Source: a virus
Reading direction: 5' to 3' (one strand)
DNA: 64,000 bases
IMG/VR virus record: IMGVR_UViG_3300046680_000412
Coordinates: 17,975 to 81,974 of that record
Below the pieces are notes generated by a model. That model saw only the letters and a program-made list of their open reading frames with translations. It did no database searches and was not told the DNA's origin. Shown one piece after another: positions 35,453-43,708 of the stretch. The translations under genes were made by a program, and so were the position numbers. The stretch's first letter is position 1. Each line of letters opens with the position of its first letter.

Positions 35453-36544
35453 ATGGCCGACAACAAGACCGCCAAGAAGACCAAGAAGTCGAATCGCAAG
35501 GCGCGGCTAGAGTCTCCGACGGACATCATCGCGGACTACCTCGCCGGCATGGAGAGCGACAAGGACGTCCCGGGCAAGGTGCGCGTCTTGGGCGATGCCG
35601 CGTACAAGAAGCGGATTCGCGGTGTTCTCTCGACACATTCGGCGACGCTCGATGCGGCCATTGGACGCGGCGGCTATCCGCTTTCGCGCGTGGTGATTTT
35701 TCACGGCAGGGAAGGCTCGGGTAAAACGACGCTTGCGTTGCACGCGTGCGCCGAGGTGCAGCGCCGCGGCGGCGTGGCGGTGTACTTCGACAAAGAACAC
35801 AAGATGGATCCCGACTACGCTGCCAAGGTTGGGGTTGATGTCGCGCGCCTGGTGATGCCGCCAGCGAAGACGCTCGAACAAGTGATCGCGTACACGCGGG
35901 CGACGATTCGGCGCGCGCGAGAGATACGCAAGAAGACCAAGCGCGTCGTGCCGTTCGCGATCGTGGCCGATTCGCTGAACGCCATGAAGGCTTTCGAGAC
36001 GCTCGACACGCCGACGGGAAAGAAGCGCTACCCCGCGGAGGCGCGCATTTGGAGCGAAGAGTTGCCGGAGCTGTGCGAAGAGATGGCGAGCGAGAACGTC
36101 ACGCTGTTTTTCATCTCGCAGGTTCGCAAGAAGATGAATGTGAAATTTGGCAGTGACGAGGAAATGGCGGGCGGTAATGCGCCGCGCTTCTATGCGTCGC
36201 TCATCGTGTACGTGACACGTGTCGGAACCGAGAAGACGGGCGACAAGACCAAAATCGGTAGCGTAATCGAAACCGAGTGCAAGAAGAACCAGATCGCTCC
36301 GCCGTTCAAGAAGGCGCGATTCGTGATCTATTGGAACCGCGGCATCGACTACGAGCATAGCCTTGTGCTGCAGCTCGAAGAGATGGGGCTGGTCAAGAAG
36401 AAGCAGGGGCACTTGGTTGTGGGCAACATCGAGTTGGGGCAGGGCTACGCCGCGGCGGCGAAGACACTTCGCGAGCGGCCGAAGTTGCGCGCGAAACTGA
36501 TCGAGTTGTTTTACAAGCGAATGAAATGGGAGCAGGCGGCGTGA
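35453..36544 (+). CDS. RecA/UvsX-like recombinase
   Basis: 363 residues. Walker A GREGSGKTT near residue 85, a catalytic-Glu region (VAVYFDKEHKMDP) near 112, Walker B FAIVADSLNAM near 168, and loop/sensor FFISQVRKKMN near 222 fit the RecA fold. It would drive strand exchange for recombination-dependent replication and repair. The ATG at 35453 has no ribosome site, only the terminator T-run; the in-frame ATG at 35549 is an alternative that keeps the ATPase core. Its stop overlaps the SbcD GTG. Confidence 0.88.
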   Translation: MADNKTAKKTKKSNRKARLESPTDIIADYLAGMESDKDVPGKVRVLGDAAYKKRIRGVLSTHSATLDAAIGRGGYPLSRVVIFHGREGSGKTTLALHACAEVQRRGGVAVYFDKEHKMDPDYAAKVGVDVARLVMPPAKTLEQVIAYTRATIRRAREIRKKTKRVVPFAIVADSLNAMKAFETLDTPTGKKRYPAEARIWSEELPELCEEMASENVTLFFISQVRKKMNVKFGSDEEMAGGNAPRFYASLIVYVTRVGTEKTGDKTKIGSVIETECKKNQIAPPFKKARFVIYWNRGIDYEHSLVLQLEEMGLVKKKQGHLVVGNIELGQGYAAAAKTLRERPKLRAKLIELFYKRMKWEQAA

Positions 36545-37683
36545 GCCAAGCAGAGGCAGACGTTCGTGCCTATCGGTCGCTCAACATCAGCGACATTCAC
36601 ATGAGCAACTCGCTCCCGCACGCCAAGCAAACCAACGCGCGCGGTGTGACAGACCGCTTGGCCGATCAGTTGGCGCTGTGGCGTCGCGTGTTCGCAGCGG
36701 CCGAGCGCGCGCGTTGCGAAGCGATCTTCATTCAGGGCGATCTGTTCGATCACTCGCGCACCGATGCGATTACCCTGACAGAGACGTTTCGCGCGATAGG
36801 CGCGTCACCGGTGCCGGTGTTCATCGTGCCGGGCAATCATGACGGCGTGAACACGCGTGGCGAGCGCTTCACGGTCGAAGCGCTCTCTGAGCTGCCGCGT
36901 TGTCAGTACATGGAAACGGGCTGGGCCTATCGGCCGCGACCGTGGCTCACGTTCTGGCCGATGGAGTTCAGTCCGCTCGCGCGCACGCGCGAAGCGCTCA
37001 AAGCGATGAAGCTGCAGCGCGGCGAGGTCAACGTGCTTCTGATGCACAACTCAGTCGTGGGCTGCACGCATGGCGGTTGGACATGCGAAGACGGACAGGG
37101 CCTGACGCCGGCCGAGTTGACCGAGCGATTCGATCACGTGCTGTCGGGCCACTTTCACGATCCGCAGTTTTTCGGGCGCAAGCAGAAGGGCCGCTATTTG
37201 GGCGCGCCCATGCATCACCGGTTCGACGACGTCGGGCGGCCCGCTGGCTTTTGGATCATGGAGTTCCGCAAGGACGGCTCGCGCAAAGAAGTTTTCGTCG
37301 ACGGCGGCGCGCCGCGCTTTCACACGGTGCCATTCACCAAAGACCGCGCCGAGCTCAAGGTGCGCCGTGGCGACTACGTACGCGTCATCGTGCGCTGCAC
37401 GCATGCCAAGCTGGTCAAAAAACAGATTGCGGCCGATCGCTACGTCGACACGTTGCGGGAGCAAGGGCTACGCGCGAACTGGATACACGAGCCTGTCTAT
37501 CACCATGTCTCGCGCATGGCGTCTACGGACAGCAGCGGCGCAGCGGAAGTGTTGACGCCCCGCAAGATGGTGCCCGGGTACGTCGAGACTGTGGAGGTCG
37601 ACACGGCCGGGCTCGATCGTAAAGCGCTCAAGCGCATGGGTCGTGAAATCTTCACAGCGGTCGAGGGCGAATGGCGCGGCTAG
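36541..37683 (+). CDS. SbcD/gp47-like nuclease subunit
   Basis: 380 residues from GTG 36541. The calcineurin-like phosphodiesterase motifs are present in order: DIHM (near residue 20), GDLFDHS (~63), GNHD (~98) and SGHFHDP (~203). This is the Mre11-type nuclease that works with the ATPase encoded next (12-nt overlap) to process double-strand ends. Confidence 0.9.
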   Translation: MSQAEADVRAYRSLNISDIHMSNSLPHAKQTNARGVTDRLADQLALWRRVFAAAERARCEAIFIQGDLFDHSRTDAITLTETFRAIGASPVPVFIVPGNHDGVNTRGERFTVEALSELPRCQYMETGWAYRPRPWLTFWPMEFSPLARTREALKAMKLQRGEVNVLLMHNSVVGCTHGGWTCEDGQGLTPAELTERFDHVLSGHFHDPQFFGRKQKGRYLGAPMHHRFDDVGRPAGFWIMEFRKDGSRKEVFVDGGAPRFHTVPFTKDRAELKVRRGDYVRVIVRCTHAKLVKKQIAADRYVDTLREQGLRANWIHEPVYHHVSRMASTDSSGAAEVLTPRKMVPGYVETVEVDTAGLDRKALKRMGREIFTAVEGEWRG

Positions 37684-39542
37684 TTAGTATGCGAGCCGAG
37701 AACTTTGCCGGCTTCGTCGAGTTCGATATGGATCTCGGCAAGCAGGGGCTTGTCTTCGTCATCGGCGACAACCGCGACACCGAGGCCGCGACTTCGAACG
37801 GCGCATGCAAGTCAGGTTTGTTCAAGGCGCTCGGCTGGTGTCTGTACGGTGAAGCGATCGACGGCGAGCCAGGTGACCGCGTGATTCATCGCGGCGCCAA
37901 GAGCGCGCGCGTGGTCGTGAACTTGATGGACGGCGAAGACGCCTACAGCATTGTGCGCGAGCGCTGGAAGCAGAGTCCGAAACTGTATCTCGAAAAAAAC
38001 GGCGAAGCCGTGACGGCGGCGAAGGCCGACTTGCAACGCGCGATCAACGCGCTGATCGGTGTGGACTGGGAAGGCTTTCGCAACACCGTTTTGTACGGCC
38101 AAGGCGATCGCGATCGCTTCGTCTATCCCACGACCAAAGACGCGGAGCGCAAGGGCATCCTGCATCGCATGCTGGGCACAGGTGTGTTTGAGCTGTGCCA
38201 CGTCGAGGCCAAGCGGCGGCGACTGGCGATCGACAAGGAGCTCGATCTTGCGCGCGCCAACGTCGAACGTCTGACGCAGCGCATCGACGATCACGATTTG
38301 GACGCGCTCTACAAGCGCAAGGAGGGCCATGCCGACGACGTGGCCGAGCGCGTGCGCGAGCTCACGACAGCGGCCCGGGAGCTTGCGGAGTCTGCAAAGT
38401 TAGCCGGGGCCACGATCGATGCGCCAGCGCTCCGAAGCGAGCTCTCTGAGCTCGACGGCAAGCTTGCGACGGGCCGCACGGCGCGGACTGAAGCCGTGAC
38501 GGCGCGCGGGGCGGCGAGGGATCAGGTCAAGGCGGATTCGCAGCACAAGGCCAACCTGACAGCCGAGCTGCGCGCACACACGGCTGCACTGACACAGCTC
38601 AAGGGCGAGCGGTGCCCGGTTTGCACGGGCGATCTGTCCAAGGGGCACGCCAAGGAGCACAGGGCCGAGCTCTTGGCGCGTGGCGAGGCGCTTGCGGTCG
38701 AGCTGCAGGAGGCCGGACGGCGCGAGCAGGAGGCGCTACGGGCGGAGCGCGGAGCCGAGCGGGCACTCGTCGAGCTCGATGAGCAACAGAGGCGCCTCGG
38801 GGAACGTCGCGCGCGCGCCAAGGCGCAGCTGGATGCGCTCGACACGGCGAAGGAGCGCGTGCGCGAGCTCGCCGCGCGTAGTCGAGAGAAGGCAGAAGAA
38901 GCGCGTGTGATCCGGGATGCGCCCAACCCGCACCTTGCGCCCTACATGCAGGCGCGAAAGAAGGTTCGGGCGCTGAAGTCAGAGCGCAAGGCCGCGCGCG
39001 CGTCGCTCAAGACGTTGGCCGGTGAGCTCGAACTTTTGACATTTTGGGTGCGCGGCTTCGGGCCGACCGGTATACCTTCGTTCGCGCTCGACGCGGTCAT
39101 GCCTCTGTTGACCGATCGGGCCAATCACTACTTGATGACGCTGGCGTGCGGCGACATATCGATCCACTTCAGCACGCAACGCGAGCTGAAGGGCGGCGAG
39201 ATGCGCGACGAAATCGGCATCTCTTGGACGATCGAGGGCATCGAAAACTACCCTCCGAGCGGCGGCCAGTGGAAGAAGATGGAGATCGCCACGAACTTCG
39301 CACTGATGGACCTGGTCCGGACGCGTGAGGGCTCGCACGTGAACATCCTGTGCTTGGACGAATGTCTCGACGGGCTCGACTCCGAGGGGCGCCAGCGCGT
39401 GGTTGATCTGCTGCAATCGCTGCGCAAGGAGCGCGAAAGCATCTTTCTGATCTCGCACGATCCTGATTTGGCAGAGACGTTCGAGCGCACACTGATCGTG
39501 GTCAAAGAAAACGGCGTGTCGAGGTTGGAGCGAGCCATGTGA
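37671..39542 (+). CDS. SbcC/gp46-like ATPase subunit
   Basis: 623 residues. N-terminal ATPase half (FVIGDN... SNGACKSGLFKALGW), long coiled-coil arms, zinc hook CPVC near residue 315, and C-terminal half with Walker B ILCLDECLDGLD and LISHDPDLAE. Rad50-type partner of SbcD. The P-loop reads NGACKS where NGxGKS is standard, so a Cys replaces the Gly before the catalytic Lys. If real, ATP binding may be altered. Confidence 0.9.
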   Translation: MARLVSMRAENFAGFVEFDMDLGKQGLVFVIGDNRDTEAATSNGACKSGLFKALGWCLYGEAIDGEPGDRVIHRGAKSARVVVNLMDGEDAYSIVRERWKQSPKLYLEKNGEAVTAAKADLQRAINALIGVDWEGFRNTVLYGQGDRDRFVYPTTKDAERKGILHRMLGTGVFELCHVEAKRRRLAIDKELDLARANVERLTQRIDDHDLDALYKRKEGHADDVAERVRELTTAARELAESAKLAGATIDAPALRSELSELDGKLATGRTARTEAVTARGAARDQVKADSQHKANLTAELRAHTAALTQLKGERCPVCTGDLSKGHAKEHRAELLARGEALAVELQEAGRREQEALRAERGAERALVELDEQQRRLGERRARAKAQLDALDTAKERVRELAARSREKAEEARVIRDAPNPHLAPYMQARKKVRALKSERKAARASLKTLAGELELLTFWVRGFGPTGIPSFALDAVMPLLTDRANHYLMTLACGDISIHFSTQRELKGGEMRDEIGISWTIEGIENYPPSGGQWKKMEIATNFALMDLVRTREGSHVNILCLDECLDGLDSEGRQRVVDLLQSLRKERESIFLISHDPDLAETFERTLIVVKENGVSRLERAM

Positions 39543-39589
39543 GGGCCACGAATGGATGAAATCTGCGAAGCGCCAAAGGATGGTGTGGC

Positions 39590-40408
39590 GTGAAAAACAT
39601 ACGCGTGCAGGGCTGGGATATCAGTTTGAACCACGGCGCGGTCGTGGAGCTCTGCAACGGCAAGCTCGACGGCTATTGGTTCTACAGCGACAAAGCGGGC
39701 AGCGTCGCGCGCAGTCGGAAGCACGGCGAGCGCGTGGAGCTGCCAACGCCTACGCGCATGCCTGACAAGCACGTGCGTTCCATCGTCCGGCTCGATTGGG
39801 TGAGTCGTTGGATCGAGCGCGTGGCACTTGCGAACCCGCCCGGCTACGTCGCGCTCGAAGACTACGCGATCGGCGCAGATCAGGGCGCTCACTACTTGGG
39901 CGAAATCGGCGGGCAAGCGCGGCGCCTGATGTGGACGCACGGCGTGCGCTACCGCTTGCATGATCCAATCGCGGTGAAATTGTTTGTCGCACATGACGCC
40001 ACTGCACAGAAGGACCTGATCGAGCGCATGGTGTCTGATCGTTGGGGCGCGGATTTCAGCCATTGCAACGCCAACGCCAAGCGCACGGGCCGCGGCAAGG
40101 AGTCGCGGCAAACATCCGAGGACTTGGCCGACGCATTTGGGCTCGCGCAAATGGCGTGGGCTGAATACCGGTTGCGTAAGGGCCACGTCCACCTGTCATC
40201 ACTGCATGAGAAAGAAATTCAGGTGTTCAATCGTGCGACGAAAGCGTTTCCGATCAACGTGCTCGGTCGCGAGTGGATTCGCAATCCGAGCGCGGCGCCT
40301 AGTCGATCGAGGTTGTGCGTCAATGGGCGATGCGTAGTTAGTTTGCTCGACGCGAAAAAACTTCTAAGCGACCGAACGATCGTTGCGCTATCTAAGGTTG
40401 CGCGCTGA
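39590..40408 (+). CDS. RuvC-like Holliday-junction resolvase
   Basis: 272 residues from GTG 39590. RNase-H-fold acidic residues occur in the expected order: GWDIS near residue 8, ALEDYAIG near 85, and SEDLADAFGLA near 170. The protein is ~100 residues longer than E. coli RuvC, the extra length being C-terminal. It would resolve recombination branches before packaging, alongside RecA and SbcCD encoded upstream. Confidence 0.75.
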   Translation: MKNIRVQGWDISLNHGAVVELCNGKLDGYWFYSDKAGSVARSRKHGERVELPTPTRMPDKHVRSIVRLDWVSRWIERVALANPPGYVALEDYAIGADQGAHYLGEIGGQARRLMWTHGVRYRLHDPIAVKLFVAHDATAQKDLIERMVSDRWGADFSHCNANAKRTGRGKESRQTSEDLADAFGLAQMAWAEYRLRKGHVHLSSLHEKEIQVFNRATKAFPINVLGREWIRNPSAAPSRSRLCVNGRCVVSLLDAKKLLSDRTIVALSKVAR

Positions 40409-40457
40409 AGCGAACAGACAAAGAAGTTTTTGAAGTGCATGAACGCGACGAGTCAAA

Positions 40458-40676
40458 ATGCAAAAGTCCAAGCCAGCAACGGCCGCGCCTAAGCCGCAAA
40501 CGAAGCACGAAGAGTGGGTTCAGGACATTCGTGGCGCGGACGGCGCGATCGGCGGAATCAAGCTCAATGAGTACGAGCAAGAATTCATGGACAGCGTCGA
40601 GGGCCGACTCGAAGCGGGCCGGTCGCTGACGCCAGCACAGGCCGAGTTGCTCGAAAAAATCTGGGATCGAATCTGA
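40458..40676 (+). CDS. small acidic helical protein, unknown
   Basis: 72 residues. Basic start, then a conserved-looking helical segment (LNEYEQEFMDSVEGRLEAGR, then LTPAQAELLEKIWDRI). The stop abuts the exonuclease ATG. A diverged relative of the repeated promoter (GCGCTGAAGCGAAC at 40402-40415) lies upstream without a convincing -10. Confidence 0.6.
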   Translation: MQKSKPATAAPKPQTKHEEWVQDIRGADGAIGGIKLNEYEQEFMDSVEGRLEAGRSLTPAQAELLEKIWDRI

Positions 40677-41636
40677 ATGCCCCATGATGAAAAAGCTCTG
40701 TCTCGCGATCTTCCGCGAGTCACGATCGTCGACGGCAAGAACTTGCTGTGGCGCAACGCCGATGCATTCAGCGAGTTGACCGCGCACGTCGACGGTGAAG
40801 AGCTGCGAACGGGCGGCATGTACGGATTCGTTGCCGGGCTCTTGCGCATTCGCTCGCGCTACCGCGCGCCCATCATCGTGGCATGGGAAGGCACCGACAA
40901 TTTTCGCTTCAAGCTGTGGCCGGACTACAAGCGCAAGCGCGTCGAAGACGCTACGCCAGCGCAAGAAGAGCTGGCGCGTGAAGTCGTGGCGAGCGAGGGC
41001 CGGCTCAACGAGCTTCTGTCGCACGCGGGCGTGCGACAGTACTACGGGATCGAGTGCGAGGCCGACGACGTGATCGCGACTTTGGCTGCGACGCTGCAGC
41101 GCAAGGGTATCGGAGTCACGATCTACACGGGCGACTCCGACTTGCGACAACTCGCGGGCACGGGCGTCACGATCATGGCGCCCGGCTACGGCGGCGCGGG
41201 CGACACGCTCTACGACTATGACGCCGTGGTCAAGCGCTACGGCGTGCGGCCGCGGCAGTTGCCGGCGTTCAAGGCGTTGGCGGGCGACACCAGCGACGGC
41301 ATCCCGGGCTTGCCGGGCATCGGCGAGAAGACCGCGTCTGTGCTGATCGAAAGGTTCGGTCATCTGAACGGTGTGATTTCGTGCGCGCGTTCGTCGCCGA
41401 CTTCGCCGTCGGGCGAGCTCTGGCCGGTGGCTGATCGCTTTCGTGACGTCGTCAAGCAAGGCGCGGACAAGGCGAGGCTGTTTTTGCAGCTCACCACGGT
41501 CAAGTCCGACGTGCGCGTCAAGCCGGTTCCGCGCGCCACCGATCGCGACGAAGTGATGCGCCTGCTCAAGGCGTACAAGTTTCGCAGTCTGTCGAGCGCG
41601 GCCGAGCTCTTGGACATCATGAGGCTTGGCCAGTGA
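40677..41636 (+). CDS. 5'-3' exonuclease / flap endonuclease
   Basis: 319 residues of the PolI-N/T5-D15/T4-RNaseH family. Metal-ligand motifs: VDGKNLLWR near residue 19, CEADDVIATLA near 125, YTGDSDLRQLA near 150; the helix-three-turn-helix is GIPGLPGIGEKTA near 210. It removes RNA primers and flaps during lagging-strand synthesis. It stands alone, not fused to a polymerase, in keeping with the DnaE replisome. Confidence 0.9.
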   Translation: MPHDEKALSRDLPRVTIVDGKNLLWRNADAFSELTAHVDGEELRTGGMYGFVAGLLRIRSRYRAPIIVAWEGTDNFRFKLWPDYKRKRVEDATPAQEELAREVVASEGRLNELLSHAGVRQYYGIECEADDVIATLAATLQRKGIGVTIYTGDSDLRQLAGTGVTIMAPGYGGAGDTLYDYDAVVKRYGVRPRQLPAFKALAGDTSDGIPGLPGIGEKTASVLIERFGHLNGVISCARSSPTSPSGELWPVADRFRDVVKQGADKARLFLQLTTVKSDVRVKPVPRATDRDEVMRLLKAYKFRSLSSAAELLDIMRLGQ

Positions 41637-42271
41637 GCGAAGAAGCGGAGGTCTCGCTCGACGCTCAGCGCCAGCTCGCTCAGCTGGCGCTGTCGTGGGC
41701 TGGCTGCACGAGTTGCGGGCTGTGCACGATGCGATCGCGCGTGGTGTTCCATCGCGGCAATCCGAGCGGTTCGATCGCCATCGTGGGCGATGCGCCCGGT
41801 CGTGAAGAAGACGCGCGCGGTCTGCCGTTTGTTGGGCCGGCCGGCAAACTGCTCGACGAGATGCTGGCTGCTGCGAAAGTGTCTTTCGACGACGTGTGCT
41901 ATCTGAATCTCATCGGTTGCCGGACGCCCTACGATCGCGCTCCGAACCGCGAAGAGATTGGTCCGTGCTTGGCGCGTACGTTAGGCATGTTGCGCGCGAT
42001 CGATCCGGCTGTCGTGATTATGCTCGGGCTCACCGCGGCGAATACGCTGGCGCATGTGACCTCGGTGGGTCCGTGGCGCGGCATGCCGGTTGAAGTGGAG
42101 CTCGATCGGGGCCGCTCGTGTCGCGGGATCGTGACCTATCACCCGCGGTTTTTGTTGCAGCACTCCGGGCACCGTTTGGCGGCGTTGCGGCGCAACATGC
42201 TCTCTGATCTCAAAGTCGCGCGGGCGCTGGCTTCGACACGAAAGGATTCACGTGACCTACTCGGACACTGA
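41633..42271 (+). CDS. uracil-DNA glycosylase, family 4 (Fe-S)
   Basis: 212 residues from GTG 41633. Cysteines CTSCGLC (residues ~25-31) start the 4Fe-4S site. Motif A is GDAPGREEDARGLPFVGPAG, and YHPRFLLQ near residue 170 is motif B-like. The enzyme removes uracil from DNA. Its overlap with the dCTP deaminase gene downstream is notable because that enzyme produces dUTP. Confidence 0.88.
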   Translation: MSEEAEVSLDAQRQLAQLALSWAGCTSCGLCTMRSRVVFHRGNPSGSIAIVGDAPGREEDARGLPFVGPAGKLLDEMLAAAKVSFDDVCYLNLIGCRTPYDRAPNREEIGPCLARTLGMLRAIDPAVVIMLGLTAANTLAHVTSVGPWRGMPVEVELDRGRSCRGIVTYHPRFLLQHSGHRLAALRRNMLSDLKVARALASTRKDSRDLLGH

Positions 42272-42821
42272 CATCATGGAAGCGCTCAGGCGCGGCGACG
42301 CGTGCGACCGCTGCGACAACTGGATTCGCGTGATCCCGTTCGATGTGAGCCGGCTTCAGCCTGCGTCGATCGATCTGCGATTGGGTACCGAGTTTGTGTG
42401 CTTTCGCGCGTCTGAGTTTATCGACATGGCCGATCGTCTGGTCCCGAGCTACCCGGTAGACATCGGCACGGGGCGGGACAGCTATTTCGAATTGAAACCT
42501 GGACAGCTCGCGCTCGGAACAACCGTCGAGCGCATCCACTTGGCGCCGCGCGTGTGGGCGAGCATCGAGGGCAAAAGCAGCATGGGCCGCATGGGCCTGG
42601 CCGTGCACGTGACCGCGGGCTTCATCGATCCAGGGTTCTACGGACAGATCACGCTCGAACTTCTGAACGTGGGGCCAAGCCCGATTCGACTGCGCCCGGG
42701 GCTGGCCATTTGTCAGGTCGCATTCGGTGAATGCGGGACGCGCGCGCTGCGACCGTACGGTTCTCCCGGGCTCGGCAGTCGCTATCAGAATCAGGCCGGC
42801 GCAGTGCCGGTGAAGCCGTGA
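42252..42821 (+). CDS. dcd: dCTP deaminase
   Basis: 189 residues from GTG 42252, preceded by AAAGGA. Key segments: SIDLRLG near residue 37, EGKSSMGRMGL near 99 and TAGFIDPGFYGQITLEL near 115-131, which contains the catalytic Glu and the trimer contacts of the Dcd/dUTPase fold. The RxSxxR-type signature and C-terminus favour dCTP deaminase over dUTPase. A bifunctional deaminase-dUTPase cannot be excluded. It feeds dTTP synthesis through dUTP/dUMP. Confidence 0.8.
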   Translation: MTYSDTDIMEALRRGDACDRCDNWIRVIPFDVSRLQPASIDLRLGTEFVCFRASEFIDMADRLVPSYPVDIGTGRDSYFELKPGQLALGTTVERIHLAPRVWASIEGKSSMGRMGLAVHVTAGFIDPGFYGQITLELLNVGPSPIRLRPGLAICQVAFGECGTRALRPYGSPGLGSRYQNQAGAVPVKP

Positions 42822-43063
42822 CGGGGCGAGGCTGGATTCGTTTTACAAGCTCGCCGTTCATGAACGCGGGCGAACGCGGTGAGTTCAAACGATTGCGGGC
42901 GGGCGGCGCAGTGACAGTGTTCGGAGTGCGAGAGTGCGCGGCAGGCGGTTGTCAAAACGAAGTGCCGCACGGCGCGAAGCTGTATTGCAGTGAGGCGTGT
43001 TGGCGTAAGGAAGAAGGGCCCAATGAAGAAGAAAAAGAAGACGCGGCCGGGACAGTGGATTGA
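42818..43063 (+). CDS. small protein with CxxxC-type zinc motif
   Basis: 81 residues from GTG 42818 (GTGA overlap with dcd). The C-terminal half has CAAGGCQNEVPHGAKLYCSE followed by ACW, a likely zinc-binding arrangement, and an acidic tail. Overlaps the next gene by 41 nt in another frame. Confidence 0.5.
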   Translation: MTGRGWIRFTSSPFMNAGERGEFKRLRAGGAVTVFGVRECAAGGCQNEVPHGAKLYCSEACWRKEEGPNEEEKEDAAGTVD

Positions 43064-43265
43064 CGACGTGACGGCCGCGATTGGTCACCACGTGCATTTG
43101 GAGACGGGCGACGGCGTTGTGCGCGAAGGCCGTTTCACTGGGCTTGCGTGTCGCGAAATCGAGATCAACGGACAGGTGCGCGAGGTGCCGTCGCGCGTCG
43201 AGCTCAACGGCGATCCGAGCGACTACGTGGATTTTCCGCTGATTGTGCGCATGAACATCGATTGA
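43023..43265 (+). CDS. small beta-rich protein, possible Sm-like fold
   Basis: 80 residues starting with a Lys-run (MKKKKKTR). The rest (HVHLETGDGVVREGRFTGL, then REIEINGQVREVPSRVEL) has the strand pattern of small beta-barrels such as LSm proteins. That similarity is only by eye. AGAAGGG lies just before the ATG. Confidence 0.55.
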   Translation: MKKKKKTRPGQWIDDVTAAIGHHVHLETGDGVVREGRFTGLACREIEINGQVREVPSRVELNGDPSDYVDFPLIVRMNID

Positions 43266-43281
43266 AGGAAAAGCGAGGGCC

Positions 43282-43665
43282 ATGTCGAAACTTCGTGATG
43301 CAGTTTCCAAGACCCATCTGCAGCGTCTTGTGCAAGACGTCGAGCCATCGGGTCGACCGTTGTCCCGTGGGCAACGGCGTCGTGCACGTGTGGGCGCAGT
43401 GTCGCCGCTCGGCAGTCACGTGGCGGCCAACGAAAACGGCGCGCTCAAGGCACCGACCGGCGAGCCGGGGCCGATTCGGGAGGCGCGTGCGCGGCTGCGC
43501 TCGATGATTGCGCAAGCCACCCAAGATGCGCCGCGGAGCTCGATCGGGATCGTGCTGGCGATCGTGAATCAGGAGACCGGTAACCATACAGCTGCGAACG
43601 CGCTGATCGACGAATACGGGCTAGAGCGGCTTTTTGGCATCAAAAAGTTCAGCATAAATAGTTGA
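43282..43665 (+). CDS. hypothetical protein, end of replication operon
   Basis: 127 residues, GAGGG before the ATG. Basic N-terminus, helical C-terminus (SSIGIVLAIVNQETGNHTAA, then LIDEYGLERLFG). No family recognised. It is the last gene before the region of individually promoted small genes. Confidence 0.6.
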   Translation: MSKLRDAVSKTHLQRLVQDVEPSGRPLSRGQRRRARVGAVSPLGSHVAANENGALKAPTGEPGPIREARARLRSMIAQATQDAPRSSIGIVLAIVNQETGNHTAANALIDEYGLERLFGIKKFSINS

Positions 43666-43689
43666 CACGTTGAAGCGAAGCGCTAGAGT
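43662..43689 (+). promoter_or_regulatory. promoter P1 (variant with TTGACA -35)
   Basis: TTGACA (43662-43667), 16-bp spacer containing CGTTGAAGCGAAGCGC, -10 TAGAGT (43684-43689). Compared with its relatives, 3 bp are missing after the TGAAGCGAAGCGC block. The consensus -35 TTGACA lies exactly 16 bp from the -10, restoring spacing. Confidence 0.8.
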
Positions 43690-43708
43690 TGAGCAAGGAA
43701 GTAACGGT

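Noticed and set aside
42252-42821. dUTPase as the identity of this gene
   Set aside because: Same fold, but the N-terminal SIDLRLG and the GKSSMGRMGL segment fit dCTP deaminase better.
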